64,000 nucleotides of DNA, taken from contig CM066732.1 in the NCBI GenBank assembly GCA_033961575.1, forward strand, positions 107,324,687 through 107,388,686, given 5' to 3'. The position numbers and the translations under genes were made by a program. Shown in pieces: positions 35,429-46,996 of this stretch (position 1 is the stretch's first letter; each line of letters begins with the position of its first letter). The DNA is from Aselliscus stoliczkanus. Its lineage: Eukaryota; Chordata; Mammalia; Chiroptera; Hipposideridae. Under the pieces are notes generated by a model. It was not told the DNA's origin. It did no database searches and was given only the letters and a program-made list of their open reading frames with translations.

Positions 35429-36111
35429 CAAGGTATGACAATTAAGTTCCCGAACTTGTTGTAATGATGTTGCTAACCTTTTTTGATATCAGAGGGATTA
35501 TTCACTATGAATTTGTACCAACTGGACAAACAGTTAATCAAGTATACTATTTGGAAGTGCTGCAAAGGGCCGGCCAAGTGGCGCGGTGGTTAAGCGCTGG
35601 CCTCGGAAGCCAGCGGCCCCGATTCGGTCCCACATATGAGGGCCAGTGACACTGCCCTCAAAGAAAAAAAAAAAAAAAAGGAAGTGCTGCAAAGGCTGCA
35701 TGAAAAAGTTTGACAACCTGAACTTTTTGCCAACAATTCATGGCTCTTGCATCGCAACAATGCACCAGCTCACACAACACTGTTTTTAGCCAGTAAGCAA
35801 ATAACTGTATTGGAACACCCTCCCTACTCACCTGACCTGGCCCCCAATGACTTCCTTCTTTACCCAAAGATAAAGGAAATATTGAAAGGAAGACATTTTG
35901 AAGACATTCAGGACATCAAGGTTAATATGGTGACAGCCCTGATGAACATTCCAGAAGAGTTCCAAAATTGCTTTGAAGGGTGGACTAGGCACTGGTGATG
36001 GTGCATAGCTTTCCAAGGGGAGTACTTTGAAGGTGACCATAGTGATATTCAGCAATGAGGTATATAGCACTTTTTCTAGGATGAGTTCGCGAACTTAATT
36101 GTCTGACCTCG
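35429..36111 (+). mobile_element. Second mariner family, internally deleted copy with nested SINE
   Basis: The ends caaggtatgacaattaagtt and, inverted, cgaggtcagacaattaagtt are flanked by TA. The plus strand carries the C-terminal part of a mariner transposase (YSPDLAPNDF near 35825; KIKEILKGRHFEDI near 35865). Most of the N-terminal half is missing. The second catalytic aspartate is replaced by asparagine in RNNAPAH, and only 30 residues separate that site from the third aspartate, pointing to a 12-nt deletion. Inactive. Confidence 0.9.
35568..35679 (+). mobile_element. Short monomeric SINE nested in the second mariner
   Basis: This is a GGGCCGGCC-type head with a poly-A tail and a perfect 15-bp duplication ggaagtgctgcaaag (35553-35567 and 35680-35694). 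It is therefore younger than the mariner it interrupts. Confidence 0.93.
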
Positions 36112-37326
36112 TACTATCTTGTATCTGAGGCAATAAACTATGTGTTTTTCTCCACCATTAAAATTGTAAGATGTTGAAGCTCAAGAAACTTAGCTTTTTA
36201 TTATCTTTGTATTCTCTATAGAACCCAGCAGAATACCTGAAACACAGGAGGGGCTGACAAACTCTTGATTAACCACAAACCTTTCCGAAGGTCCTGAAAG
36301 TAAGAATAAGGCATCTTATCAAAAGCAAGAGAAAGTTTGCACAAACAGTAACCCAAGAAACTGGCTGCCAGATCTACATCATCAACCAGAGAACTGGAAG
36401 ACTTCTCTCTGAGGAAATTGAGTGGCTCAAGGTAGGGGTAAAAAACCAAATGCTATAAAGGCTTATATGTTAGAGTCCCATAGTAAAACGGTAGATTCAG
36501 ATAACTGAAATACTCCAGTCAATATGATCTGCCTGTTCATACGGAGGATCTATGTCAGCAAATGAGGGAATTAATATGGAAGAAGAAAACAAGAAATCAA
36601 AGAAACAGTGGATCCAACACAGAAAAGAGATCAAGGGAATTCTCACAATGATGGCAACTGAAAGCCCACAGGTGACGGCTATCCAACAGGTATAGAGTGC
36701 AAGCAGTTCAGATGGAATGCACCATAGCAAAGGGCTGTCCAACAAGAATAAGGAAAAAGAAATGGACAGCATTTGAGAGATGTATACCTATATATTTATA
36801 TATATTTTTTACATTGAGTGATTTTAAAATTCTGTCAGTTTGTTATTAATTTGTGATAGATATACAGAAAACTAAAGCAAAAAAGTGCAATAAATAACTA
36901 TAAATATGGTACAATGGTTCAGATGTGAATACCACTGTATCTAAATAGTGTATTAACATAAACACTGAATATTTGCTTAACAAAAAAATTGCAATGGTGG
37001 AAGGAATGTGTATGTTTTTACTTTTTTTCTGCAACATATGCTATATAAATTCATGGTGATCATATTTTCCCAAGTAAAAATGGGAACCTATGGATTGGCG
37101 GTAGTTTTCTTCCTCTGGTATGTAAAGTTACTTGAAAAATTTTATGAAAATATAAATACTAGGTCACCTTTATTGAAAAAGAAATGAAATCCGAGCTGTC
37201 CTAGTAAAAGGTAGAGTATATGATTGCTATATATTTGTGCTAAGCATGGTCAAAGCTCCTTGGGAGTTTTTGGCAGTAATAACCATGATAAACTACAATG
37301 CTCAAAATCCTTAGATTTAGGAGACA
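36112..37326. other. Intron 1 sequence, nothing recognised
   Basis: No conserved frame. Short AT-rich run near 36788-36815. Confidence 0.45.
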
Positions 37327-37504
37327 GCAGTGGTTCTCAAAGTGTATTCCTGGACCAGTAGTCCGAGCATCACATAGGAATTGATCAGAAACACAAATTT
37401 TCAGGCCCTGTGCCTACTGAATCACACTCTGTGGTGGGGCAAGTAGTCTGTGTTTTAACACACTCTCCTGGTGATTCTGATGGACACTGAAGTTGAGAAC
37501 CACA
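37327..37504. mobile_element. MER5A-type hAT element
   Basis: cagtggttctcaaagtgtat at the left and aagttgagaaccac at the right, with actgaatcacactctgtggt inside, match the MER5A pattern. About 178 bp, close to full length. Confidence 0.92.
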
Positions 37505-37559
37505 GGTAAACAGCATGAGGGTAAGAAAGGGAAGGCAGTTGCAGGAGTATTCCCCACTT

Positions 37560-37925
37560 AGAAAGGAGGAAGAGCCCAAGGAAACATTCTGGGGTGATGG
37601 AAATATTCTATACCTTAACGGGGCTGTTAGTTATACACCTTGAAAAGCACTGTACATCAAATTGTACACTTAAGATCTATGTAATTTCACTATTTGTAAA
37701 GTTTATTCCTTCCCCACCTCTCCCCACAAATAGAAGGAAAGCAAAATAAAGACATTTTCAGACAAAAACATACACTGAGCAAGTTCATTACCAGCAAATA
37801 CTCACTGAAAGAAATTGTAGAGGATGCACTTCAGGCAGAAAAAAAGTGATTCCCAGATGGAAAGCTAGAGATTCAAGAAGAAATGAAGAAATAACAAGCA
37901 AAGACAATGTTAAATACATGATGAA
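37560..37925 (+). mobile_element. L1 fragments
   Basis: ctgtacatcaaattgtacac (L1 3' end) to about 37690, then from about 37735 a stretch resembling the L1 ORF1/ORF2 junction region (gaaagaaattgtagaggatg, aggcagaaaaaaagtgattc). Confidence 0.6.
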
Positions 37926-38019
37926 CAAGCATTATAAAGAAAACAATGTCGATGATGACAATGTGTAAGTATGCCTGTGCAAACATGTTGCTGAGTTTCC
38001 ATGCCACTGGGGATCCAAT

Positions 38020-38490
38020 TTAAAATTCTTCATAACTGGCCTTCAGGCACTGACCAGGCTTTGCTCTCCTCGCCTCTCCAAATTCATCTCCTAACACTGT
38101 CCCTCTTGCTCTACTTTATGTTCCTCTTCATCTCATCTTTTATATGCACAGTACTATCTATCTGCAAAACGTTTGCCCCTCCTTTACCCGGCTAATTCCT
38201 ATTCATCCTCAGTTACACTTCAAAGGTGACTTCCTCAGCCTTTCCTCATAGTCTTTCCCTTCTCCATACCATACAAGATTAATTCATTTTTTTCTGTTAC
38301 ATACTTTCAGCTTACACTTCTTTTCCTTTATAACATTTATAATACATTGGTGTCTAATTATATATTTAATGTCCCTCTCTCCCTCTAGACTATTAGTAAA
38401 GTCTATTGTCCATCATTATAACCTTATGGTCTGACCCAAATGCTTTATACATAGGAAGTCTTCAAAAAATATTTGTTGAGCAAATATTGA
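38020..38490 (+). mobile_element. L2 3' region
   Basis: gcctctccaaattcatctcc, cttcaaaggtgacttcctca and aaaatatttgttgagcaaat follow L2 in order. Confidence 0.75.
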
Positions 38491-38649
38491 AGTCAATTAC
38501 TTCAGAAGTCCATCTAAAAGCTGTAACAACAACAACAAAAACAAACAAACCCAAAGACATGGAAGCAAGAACAAAAGAACAGTTACAAGTTAAGTTTGTA
38601 CATGTTCTATTCATCATCTGCCTGAGAAAGAATCTCTTCTGTTAAATCT

Positions 38650-38920
38650 TTTATTTGGGCAACAATTTGCAGCAGCACAGTGGAAACACCAAGTCTTTGG
38701 TACTAAAGAGATCTCGGTTTCATTCCCAGATCCACTACTTACTAACAGTGAATCCCTGAGCAAATCACAATCTCAGATTCCCTATCTGTAAGCTAGGGAT
38801 AACACTATCTACTACTGCAAAACCATTGCAATGATTTACAGCTAAAATTTGGGAACACATAACCTGGTGACTGGCATATAGCAGGCCTTCAGTTAAAGGC
38901 AGCTATGATGTGTTTAGGTT
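38650..38920 (+). mobile_element. MIR element
   Basis: gatccactacttactaacag, tctcagattccctatctgta and ggtgactggcatatagcagg follow the MIR consensus order. Confidence 0.82.
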
Positions 38921-38929
38921 GAGTCTTTT

Positions 38930-40360
38930 ACCCTAAAAGAGAATGTTTTTATTAAAGCATCTTTATGCACTGATATGATTGTTCACATTACTCTCTTTAT
39001 TGCCCCAACATATCTCACATTGGTGGAAGCCAGATATTTGAGTCAGGCCATGAGGTTATAATGTTGGGCAATGACATATTTATTCCTCAAGACTTTCAGA
39101 AAAGTCTTATCAAAACCTTTTTTCATTTGTTTGTACTGTGTATTTCTCCTTGCATTTATCACCAGACTTCTTCTACCCTTTCCATTCATTTATCCTCTTA
39201 AAACTGTGATAGGATTGGCAAGGGAGCTGGACTAAATAGAAGCTTCAAGGAGGAAGAGGTCAGTAATAGTGATTGCCAAGAATTCAGTGGAATAATGGGG
39301 TTTGCAATTCAAATCAGCAATCTTACATGTCTCCAGGCACTGTTGAATATTCCTAATACCAAATATAGCTAGTAGATGGGAGAATTAGCTGATTTAAATA
39401 TCCTGCTCTGACGATGTCAAACACCTATGTCAAGTGACTCAACCAGTGACAGGGCCAGGATTCCAACCTAGCTAAAGTCCATTTTCTATACCCCTGCTCA
39501 CCCTTAATGATTTATTTACAAGGTACCTTCAAGATTCTATTCCTATGTGATATAGGAACTGCTAATAGTTAACTGTAATATACAAATAAAATCCCTTCTC
39601 ATCATCTCTTCCTGATGCAGAGGAGTCAATGACAGGCCGATCTGAGGCAGAGCTTAGGGGGAAGGGGTAGTTTCCTGGGGGTGCACGGCAAACGTACTCA
39701 CCAGCATTGGACACAGAGGAGAGGAGATGCAATAGCAGTACTCCCAGTGCAGCTGAAAGTAGGGTGCACCAGTGGCAGACAAAGGAGATGCCTGCATGAT
39801 TAGAAAATTAGTGACACCAAAAACGTAAGTAAATGGATTAAGCACATAAGTAAATATAATGAGGATAATAAAAGTCAGGATTTTCACTGTTAGAGGAGGT
39901 AGTTATGGCTAGAAAGAGCCCTGAGATATTAGATTTGGAGAAACTGATATGAATTAATGATTTTTAAATATCTGTATAGAGATCGAAATAAATAGCTCTT
40001 TATGTGTGTACTTACATATGTATATGTGTAGAGTACACACACACGCACACACACACACACCTGTTTCCTGAGATGATTGAAGAACCATGACATGCAGTAG
40101 CAATGAGCACACTGAACACCCAGACCCTGGCTTCTAAAATAACGTTTTCTACTAAATGGAACCAGTGTTCCTAAGAGAAACGGCTGATTTAAGACAGTGC
40201 TGGTCCAGGCAAAATACAAGAGGATATTGCAATATCTTCTGCCAGAAAGTAATGAAGTGTTCAAAGAATGATGGGGACTTGTCACAATGACCTACGGACC
40301 TCCTTGAGAGGGCTTCCACTGGCCAAACTGGGATAATTTGAGCAACAAAATATTTAATGA
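38930..40360. other. Intron 1 sequence with a (CA)n tract
   Basis: No gene or named repeat seen. Interrupted (CA)n at 40034-40061. Confidence 0.45.
40034..40061. repeat. Interrupted (CA)n microsatellite
   Basis: About 13 CA units with one CG interruption. Confidence 0.93.
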
Positions 40361-40362
40361 TA

Positions 40363-41798
40363 TTGGGTCGTCGAAAAAGTCATGACGTATTTTGTCTGGT
40401 TTTCAAAGGTCATTTATTTATATAAAGAAGACAGATAAATCAGTGATATATTGCCCGTTTCATTCAATAACCATTTGCCATCTTAAGTGAGCTTCATAAT
40501 TCCTCGTTCATAGAAGGATCTGTCTTTATTTGAGAAAAACTGAGCAAGATACTGATTTACAGCCTCATTTGAATTGAACGTCATACCACGCAAGGAGTTT
40601 TGAAGAGAGCGAAACAAGTGGAAGTCTGATGGCACAAGGTCAGGCGAGTATGGTGGATATGGCAACACATCCCATCCAAGCTCCAATAATTTTTTTTTTT
40701 TTTTAAGCTGAGCCATGCTGCTACCTGTTGGCAGCTCAACAGCAACTCAGCTCAGGCTGGCATTGAACCGCCGTTGCTCAGAGCTCAGCTCGCACTCTTG
40801 AGCGAGCTCTTAACCAACTGAGCCACTCAGCCGGCCCTTCCAATAATTTTTTATGGGTGATCAAACTTATGTGTGGTCTCGCGTTGTCGCAATGGAACAC
40901 AACTCCTTTATGATTAACGAGCTCTGGATGTTTCTGGATGATGGATTCATTCAAACTGTCCAACTGCCAACAGTACACATTCGAATTGTTTGGTTCCTTG
41001 GTAAGAGCTTGAAAAACATGACATCTTTAAAATCCCACCACACTGAGAGCACAATCTTCCTCTGATGAACGTCTGCTTTCGATGTCGTTTGAGGCGAATC
41101 ACCATGTGGGGACCAAGACCGTTTGCATACCACATTATTGTAAACAATCCACTTCTCATCACTAGTTATCAGTCACTTCAAAAAAGGATCGTTTTCCTTA
41201 TGTTTAATGCACATATTGCAGATGTTTATACGCGCTGTGAAATGAACTTCTTTGAGCTCATGCAGAACCCAAATATCGAGCTTGCTTACAAATTCCAGAT
41301 TCTTCAGGTGGTCGTGAATGCTTGAATGATGGATGTTCAATGTTTCTGCAATCTCTCATGTCATGTAACATGGGTTTGACTCGATCAATGCCTTTATCTT
41401 GTGGTCATCAACCTCGGTGGGCCTCCCTGACAGAGGAGCGTTGTTGAGATCAAAATCACCAGCACAGAATTTCGTGAACCATTGTTGGCAATGACGTTCT
41501 TGTAGAGCATTGTCACCGTAAACTTAATGCAACTTTTCACAAGCTTGATGCGCGTTCTTCCCTTTATGGAAGTAAAAGAGTAAAATATGGCAAAAATGCA
41601 CAGTTTGGTCTTCCATCTTCAACTTGTAAAATCTCCAAAACTCAACCAAATTGCCCAATTTTTTTTTTAGAATGAAGCTAGAACTGTCAGTTGTCAAATG
41701 ACATAACAATAATATAGATGCGAATGACTCTAGTACGTCCAAAAATAAACTAGTGCCATCTGTTGCAAACATGGGTCATGACTTTTCCATCGACCCAA
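40363..41798 (-). mobile_element. Mariner DNA transposon, near full-length, split by a SINE
   Basis: The element is bounded by TA duplications (40361-40362 and 41799-41800) and by inverted ends starting ttgggtcgtcga and ttgggtcgatgg. The minus strand encodes a broken mariner transposase. It begins near 41625 (MEDQTVHFCHILL), with the first catalytic aspartate in the SDEKW motif near 41150, the second in CDNARPH near 40890, and the third in PSDFHLF near 40635. The second and third are separated by 34 residues when the SINE is excluded, which is the DD34D mariner signature. Several stops and frame changes plus the SINE insertion make it inactive. It lies in NEDD4 intron 1. Length without the SINE is about 1.28 kb, normal for mariner. 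Confidence 0.92.
40696..40839 (-). mobile_element. tRNA-derived SINE inserted in the mariner
   Basis: A poly-T start and the end ctcagccggccc mark a minus-strand SINE. It is flanked by a perfect duplication ccaataatttttt (40683-40695 and 40840-40852). The insertion interrupts the mariner transposase reading frame between the second and third catalytic residues. Confidence 0.9.
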
Positions 41799-41882
41799 TA
41801 GTAATTAATTACAAACCATTGAACATGGTGGGATTCTCCAAGTCCATGCTGATATAAGTAAACAAATGAATAAATGAAGGAT

Positions 41883-42369
41883 CAGGCCAGCTGAGTGGCT
41901 CAGTTGGTTAAGAGTTGGCTTAAGAGTGCGAGCTCTTAGCAACAGGGCCACCAGTTAGCTTCCCACATGCGCCAGTGACACTGAGCCCAAGCTAAGCTGT
42001 CACTGAGTTGCCAACAGGTGGCAGGATGCTCAGCTGGTGTAACAAGATTACCTGTTCCATGGTGGGCTATGCCCACCTGCCACTAAGACTGAATTTGGCA
42101 CCTTGAGCTTAGCTGCTGTCCAGATGGCTCAGTGGACAGAGCATGCGCTCTTAACAACAAAGCTGCTGGTTCAACTCCCACATGGGATGGTGGCTATGCA
42201 CACCCACAACTAAGATTAAACACAGCACCTTGAGTTTAGAGGCCATGAGCTGCTGGCAGGCAGCCAGATGGTGACTAATGCCCTCCACGATCAAGAACAA
42301 CGTGGCTGGTCCCCTCCCCCAATTCCCCAACTGTTCCCCTCCCCCAATTCCCCAATAAAATCCTAAATA
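41883..42369 (+). mobile_element. Long SINE with two tRNA-like units
   Basis: Head gccagctgagtggctcagtt, second unit near 42115 (gtccagatggctcagtggac), end ccccaataaaatcc and A-rich tail. Perfect duplication aataaatgaaggat (41869-41882 and 42370-42383). Confidence 0.9.
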
Positions 42370-42383
42370 AATAAATGAAGGAT

Positions 42384-43690
42384 AAAGGGAAAGTTGTTCT
42401 TACATAAAATGCCAGTTAATAAAGATGAAAGTAAAAAACAGTGGTGTTTAATTCTGGTGGAAGTCATCAATGGATGCTAAAACAGGTGGATGGAGATCTG
42501 ATGAATGAGGGATAGGATGCTGGCATAATCTCTGAATATGTCGCCACAAAATACTAACCAATTATAAAGGGGAAAATGGTGACATTACAAAGAAGAAACC
42601 TGGCAGACACCAAAATGACCAAGTGATCATGGTTATCATCGACAAGTCAACATCATCAATGAAACAAGTCAATATCATGAACTCCCTGATGTGATGCACT
42701 CTAAAGAACACAGTATCATCTCTGTGATTCCTGCCAAAAACCATGACCTTCACAGGGTCATGAGGAAACCGTAAACACACCCTGGTCGAGGAACATCCTA
42801 CAGGTTGTACAGACTATATTCCTTAAAACTGTCCAGGTTAAGAAAAGACTGAGGAACTCATACAGATAAACTGCAAAGGCATACCAAGTACCATATGCTC
42901 CTAAATGGGATCTTGGACCAGAAACAAAAAACAGAAATTCTTAAAACGCTTGTCAAAGATTGAATGGGATCTATGGATTAGAAGGCAGTGTTGTATCAGT
43001 GTTGATTTCCTGGTTTAGAGGGTTGGATGGCTGTTATGTAGGAAACTGTTCTTGTTTTAGGTAAACGTATTAGAGTATGTAAGGCGATGGGGCATTGTAT
43101 CAGCAGCTTGTCTTCAAATGGTTCAGAAAAAATGAATGAAAATGACAAAAAAAAAAGTTACGGAAGAATTGTGGTGAAATATCAGCAGTTGAAGAATCTG
43201 CATGAGGAGGACTTGGAGTTCTTCATACTGCACTTGCAAATTTTCTGTTGGTTTAAAATAATTAGAAAGCAAATTATTAAAAAATAAACTGTATTTATCC
43301 ACTTCTTTGGTCTCAAGGAAATCATGAAAAATACTTTAGAATGATGTTGAAATTAAAGAGTTGCAAAAAAAAAAGCAGTAACAGCAAAAGTAATACATGA
43401 AAGATTTATGTATTATACTAATGCAGCTGCTGCTTAAGCTGTCCTCCTCCTTTTTGTGTAGTGAATACAGGTTTGGGAATTTTGTTCCCAGCCTCAGTAT
43501 GATGCCAGAGCAGGCAGGGTCTGCTTCTGTTCAGCATTAGTGGGTCTAGAAGTGTCAGAATATACACTTCTTAGTCATCCTGTTGCTCATGCATTGTTGT
43601 AGCTGACACCATCAAATGCACCCACTTTTCTATATGTGCAAACTGTGGAGTGGAGACTCTCAGCTCTCCTCTATATTTCTTTCCTTCTTT
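42384..43690. other. Intron 1 sequence, nothing recognised
   Basis: Short frames only. Confidence 0.4.
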
Positions 43691-44290
43691 TCCTTGTTTC
43701 AGTCAGGTTTCAGTTATAGGAAATAGAAATCAATCGATGTTTTAGGAAGAAAGAAGTTAATACAGGGTACTAGGTACTTACAAAACCATTGGAAGAGCTG
43801 GAGGAGCAGGCTGGGCCTCAGGAGGAGCTAAAAACCCCACCGTACAGGCCCACCTAGGAAACGGCCACCTCTGCCCCAGTCAGGAAGGTAAGTGATCAGA
43901 AGCCACTACCAGACCTGTTGACTTTAGAACATACCCAATCGAGACATCAGGAAGCCACCTCCTCCACTACTGCTTGCAGCTTCCTATCAATACCCGCAAG
44001 TTACCAGATGCTGGAACACTTTTGCAGAAAAACTCAGTGTCTACAAGACTATGCTTGTCAGCAGAAAAATGCCCAAGAAACAAGAAGTTATGCTCTACTC
44101 ATTTCCATCTTCCAAATGTCAAGAAAACTGCACCTCATTGGGAAACCTATTTCACAACCTAGTTCCAGAATGCTAAGTGCAAGACAGCCTGGGAAACACG
44201 GTGTTTAGCTTTCCAGCCTCTGCACAACAGGGAAGTCCACTGAAATGGGACTGAAGGAATGCTGATTTCCAGTCCCCGTATCCACCATAC
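43690..44290 (+). repeat. Ancient interspersed repeat, unclassified
   Basis: agttaatacagggtactagg, atgctggaacacttttgcag and tagctttccagcctctgcac resemble a widespread old mammalian repeat that I cannot name. The open frames here (such as 43918-44208) are therefore unlikely to be genes. Confidence 0.4.
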
Positions 44291-46449
44291 TGCTCTTCAC
44301 CTAAGAGTAGTGGGAGTGATTTTTCTAGGGCAAAATTCTGCACATGGAGCCAGGACCATCTCTTACGGAAAGATGCATGTGAGAAAGAACAGTTCAAACT
44401 CACTGAAAAGTGAGAGGAGGCTTTTACGATCTAAATGTCAGCTGACTTCAATACTGATGTGCTCATATAGTGTGACACAGTCGCTGTCCAGTAGACACTG
44501 GTTAAATAACAATTTTCTACCATCTATCCCATCTCTATTCATCTTTCTCCTTGTTTCAGTTTCAAATTTAAAATAAGAATCATCTCTTGTGCTGTAATAA
44601 AAAAGTTACCTTACTTTTAATCAACAGCAGAGGGCTGCCTATTCCCAGGCTGGTCTGAGTTTTAGAAAATGACACAGCTGCAATGTTTTTCTTAAAAAAA
44701 AAAAAATAGGGAGAGGGATGCTTTCCTAAACCTTCTTTTATTTTTGTGATGGACCAGAAAAATAAATGGCAAATGACAGTGATGAGATGGCAACCTCGAC
44801 CAGATTTTTGTCTTTCGCAACAGACGGTGGGGGCTCTTCATAAAACAGGTGAGCACCGTTTTTTCTCTCTGTATCCCTGGTGCCTAGCATGCAGCGTGAA
44901 ACAGAACAGATAGTTAATAAATGTTGAATGAATAACCTAAATTACAGTGGAAGAAGTGGAACATGACAACACTTCATCATCATGTCTCTTATCTTCCTGC
45001 CTTACTCTCTTCCTCAACGTGGACAAAGTAGACAGAGGGAGCTAGAAAGAAATTTGAGTCATCGGACTGACAAGCAGACCCCCAACCTGTGAACAGAGTG
45101 GGCCCCATGCCATTACACTTCCCAGAAGTACAAGTCTTTCAGCAAATTCAGGAAAACGTCATTTCAGAGAGTGAAGTTTCTGGCCTTTAGCCCAGCTGCT
45201 TAATGACCACCCACTAACTGCCATTAAGTAGTTTCATTTCAGCTGGCCAGAGGGGTGATGTTAGCAGCAGATAACTGAAAACGCAGATCCTGTAGCAAGA
45301 GGGAGAAAACAGACAGTGACGGATATCTTTGGCAACATTCTGTCTATATCAATTGGCTCTGCTGAAAGGTAGCGAGATGAAAATTCTGGAATAGCAGGGC
45401 CTGCCCCTGAATAAACACCACCAACAGCAGCATGGAAAGAAAGGCCATGGCCAGCCCATTAGGTTGGATGCCAGCTTGAAGTTATCTGCGATGGGCAGCT
45501 TATTGTAGCGAGGAGATTTGACTAATAATGTTATCATTGGTTCAACACTGCATTATTTGCCTCTGATCTCTTCTACGGAACATGAGCTGGATATTATCGT
45601 TAGTCAATAACATACTGACTGCTGTTTCTGAGGGACTAGCAAACCACCACCATGTGTCCACCACCACTTTGCTTCTCTTCTGGTAGCAGTACTAAGAAAT
45701 TAGAATCTAATCGCATCACATGATCATTCTCAAAACACTCCGAGATAACTTGCCTGCACCAATAAGTTTACCCACTGTTTATAAACGAAGAACTTACAAG
45801 AGAAATGTAAAAAACATTTTTTTCCGTAAAAGACGTTTTAAGAGACCCAGTTACTAAGAGAAGGCACTATTATAACACGGTTAGAAGATACCTAAGCAAT
45901 TAGGATCAAGGATTTACAGTTAAGTGGATCCAATCTTGATGACAGGTACATGTGACAGCTTAGTCAGTCCACAGGAATGCTTCAATTTGATGTTTTTTCT
46001 CTAAACAGAACCAGTCCCTGTTAGATCAGATAGCCTTTTCATCTCCCGCCCACTCCCATTTCTGAGACGATCCCCAAGACCTTACGGAAGCCGCATCTCA
46101 TTTAAAACAACACCTCTTTCCAAACGGCCTTGTTTTTAATAAGCGTAAGGCATACCCAGCATAAATTATTTAACTGAAAAGAGACAGCTTTGCCTCTCCA
46201 ATCCCAGGACTTAATGGTCAAAGTGAACGGCTGTGGGAAGTTCTTTCCAAGTCTTTATACTTTCTCAGCTTGAGTTTTAAAGTATCAATCAACAGCGGTG
46301 AAACATAGCACGAACTTTCCGCACTTGACACTTGTTGCTAACTAGGAGGACGATTATCTATCTGCCTGCGTTCGCATCCCTATCTCCAGTTAGGGAGTTA
46401 AAAAGGGTTGCAGATAAAAATAAAAATAAAAGAAACCATCAGAACAGCT
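44291..46449. other. Intron 1 sequence near the promoter
   Basis: No gene recognised. A short L2/MIR-like tail near 44890-44940 (tgcctagcatgcagcgtga, aataaatgttgaatgaataa). Confidence 0.45.
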
Positions 46450-46868
46450 AATGACAATTCAGTAGGTCGGAGTCCATCACGTTAAGTCCCGCGGGCCTCT
46501 GGCGGCGCCGGCTACTCCGCTGGGATGCGAAGCCCCCGGGAAACTCGCCCCACCCGCCCGGAGCTCCAGCTCCCGCGGCCGGGGGCGGCAGGAAGGGGAT
46601 GGACGGGCGAGGCGCGTCCCGCCGCGCGCTCCCGCCGCTCGCTGCCTCGCCACCTCCCCAACACTTCCTGAAGGAAACGGCGAAGGCGGCGGCTCCGGGA
46701 GGGGCGGGGTGTGGCGTCCACAGGTCTGCGGAGAAAATGCAGCTCCCTGAAAGCAAGCCCCACCCCAGCCCGCGCGCGCTGGGGCGCCCCCGCCCCCCGC
46801 TCCCCGGCGCCTCGCGCGCTCCCGGGGCTCGCGCAGCGGCAGGAGCGGGCTGACAGCCGACCCCCTGG

Positions 46869-46888
46869 CCGCCGCCGCCGCCGCCGCC
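46869..46888. repeat. (GCC)n trinucleotide run
   Basis: About seven GCC units lie in the CpG island, roughly 62 nt inside intron 1 from the exon 1 donor. If intron 1 were retained it would read as a short polyglycine run on the minus strand. GCC/GGC runs of this kind are length-variable in mammalian promoters. Confidence 0.85.
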
Positions 46889-46951
46889 TCCAGTTTGGCG
46901 GATGGGCAGCACAATGGGAGCGCTCGGCCCGCAGCCCCGAGGTCTCCGCAC

Positions 46952-46996
46952 CTCTTCCTCCGCGAGCCCGAACACCTCCGCCGCGCAAGTTGCCAT
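46952..46996 (-). CDS. NEDD4: NEDD4 coding exon 1 (start codon, 15 codons)
   Basis: This is the coding part of the first exon, translating as MATCAAEVFGLAEEE. The start codon is the complement of 46994-46996. It has a good Kozak context, with G at -3 and G at +4, and lies inside a strong CpG island. The exon ends in phase 0 at GAG|gtgcgg (donor 46951-46950). It closely resembles the known short-isoform N-terminus of human NEDD4, with a few substitutions after MATCA. The same frame remains open far upstream, to an ATG at 47320, and downstream into intron 1 to 46448. That continuation is low-complexity GC-rich sequence and is not expected to be the main product. The 5' UTR lies at higher coordinates, and its start cannot be fixed from sequence alone. 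Confidence 0.9.

Larger units (their letters stand above)
1..46996 (-). other. NEDD4: NEDD4 gene, 5' portion (coding exons 1-5 and their introns)
   Basis: NEDD4 is a cytosolic HECT-type E3 ubiquitin ligase. Its N-terminal C2 domain binds membranes in a calcium-dependent way and helps autoinhibit the HECT domain. Five short exons on the minus strand, each with AG acceptor and GT donor, join in frame and reproduce the order of the short NEDD4 isoform: N-terminus starting MATCA, then the first strands of C2 through the NPKWNE segment to the FDENRL segment. The ILFR ending of exon 4 (rather than FYFR) fits NEDD4 better than its paralogue NEDD4L. Introns: 25920-46951, 17335-25845, 17158-17255, 736-17118, and a partial intron 5 at 1-681. 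The next expected exon (beginning TRDDFLG in the family) and the large alternative first exon of the long isoform were not found and should lie left of the window. Family assignment is from remembered sequence. Confidence 0.93.

Noticed and set aside
40483..41772. Possible domesticated mariner transposase gene such as a SETMAR-like fusion
   Set aside because: The frame is broken by stops, frameshifts and a SINE, and there is no adjacent SET domain or splice structure.
43918..44208. 96-codon plus-strand frame
   Set aside because: The sequence resembles an abundant old repeat, and the overlapping frame 43974-44162 is equally open. No gene-like signals.
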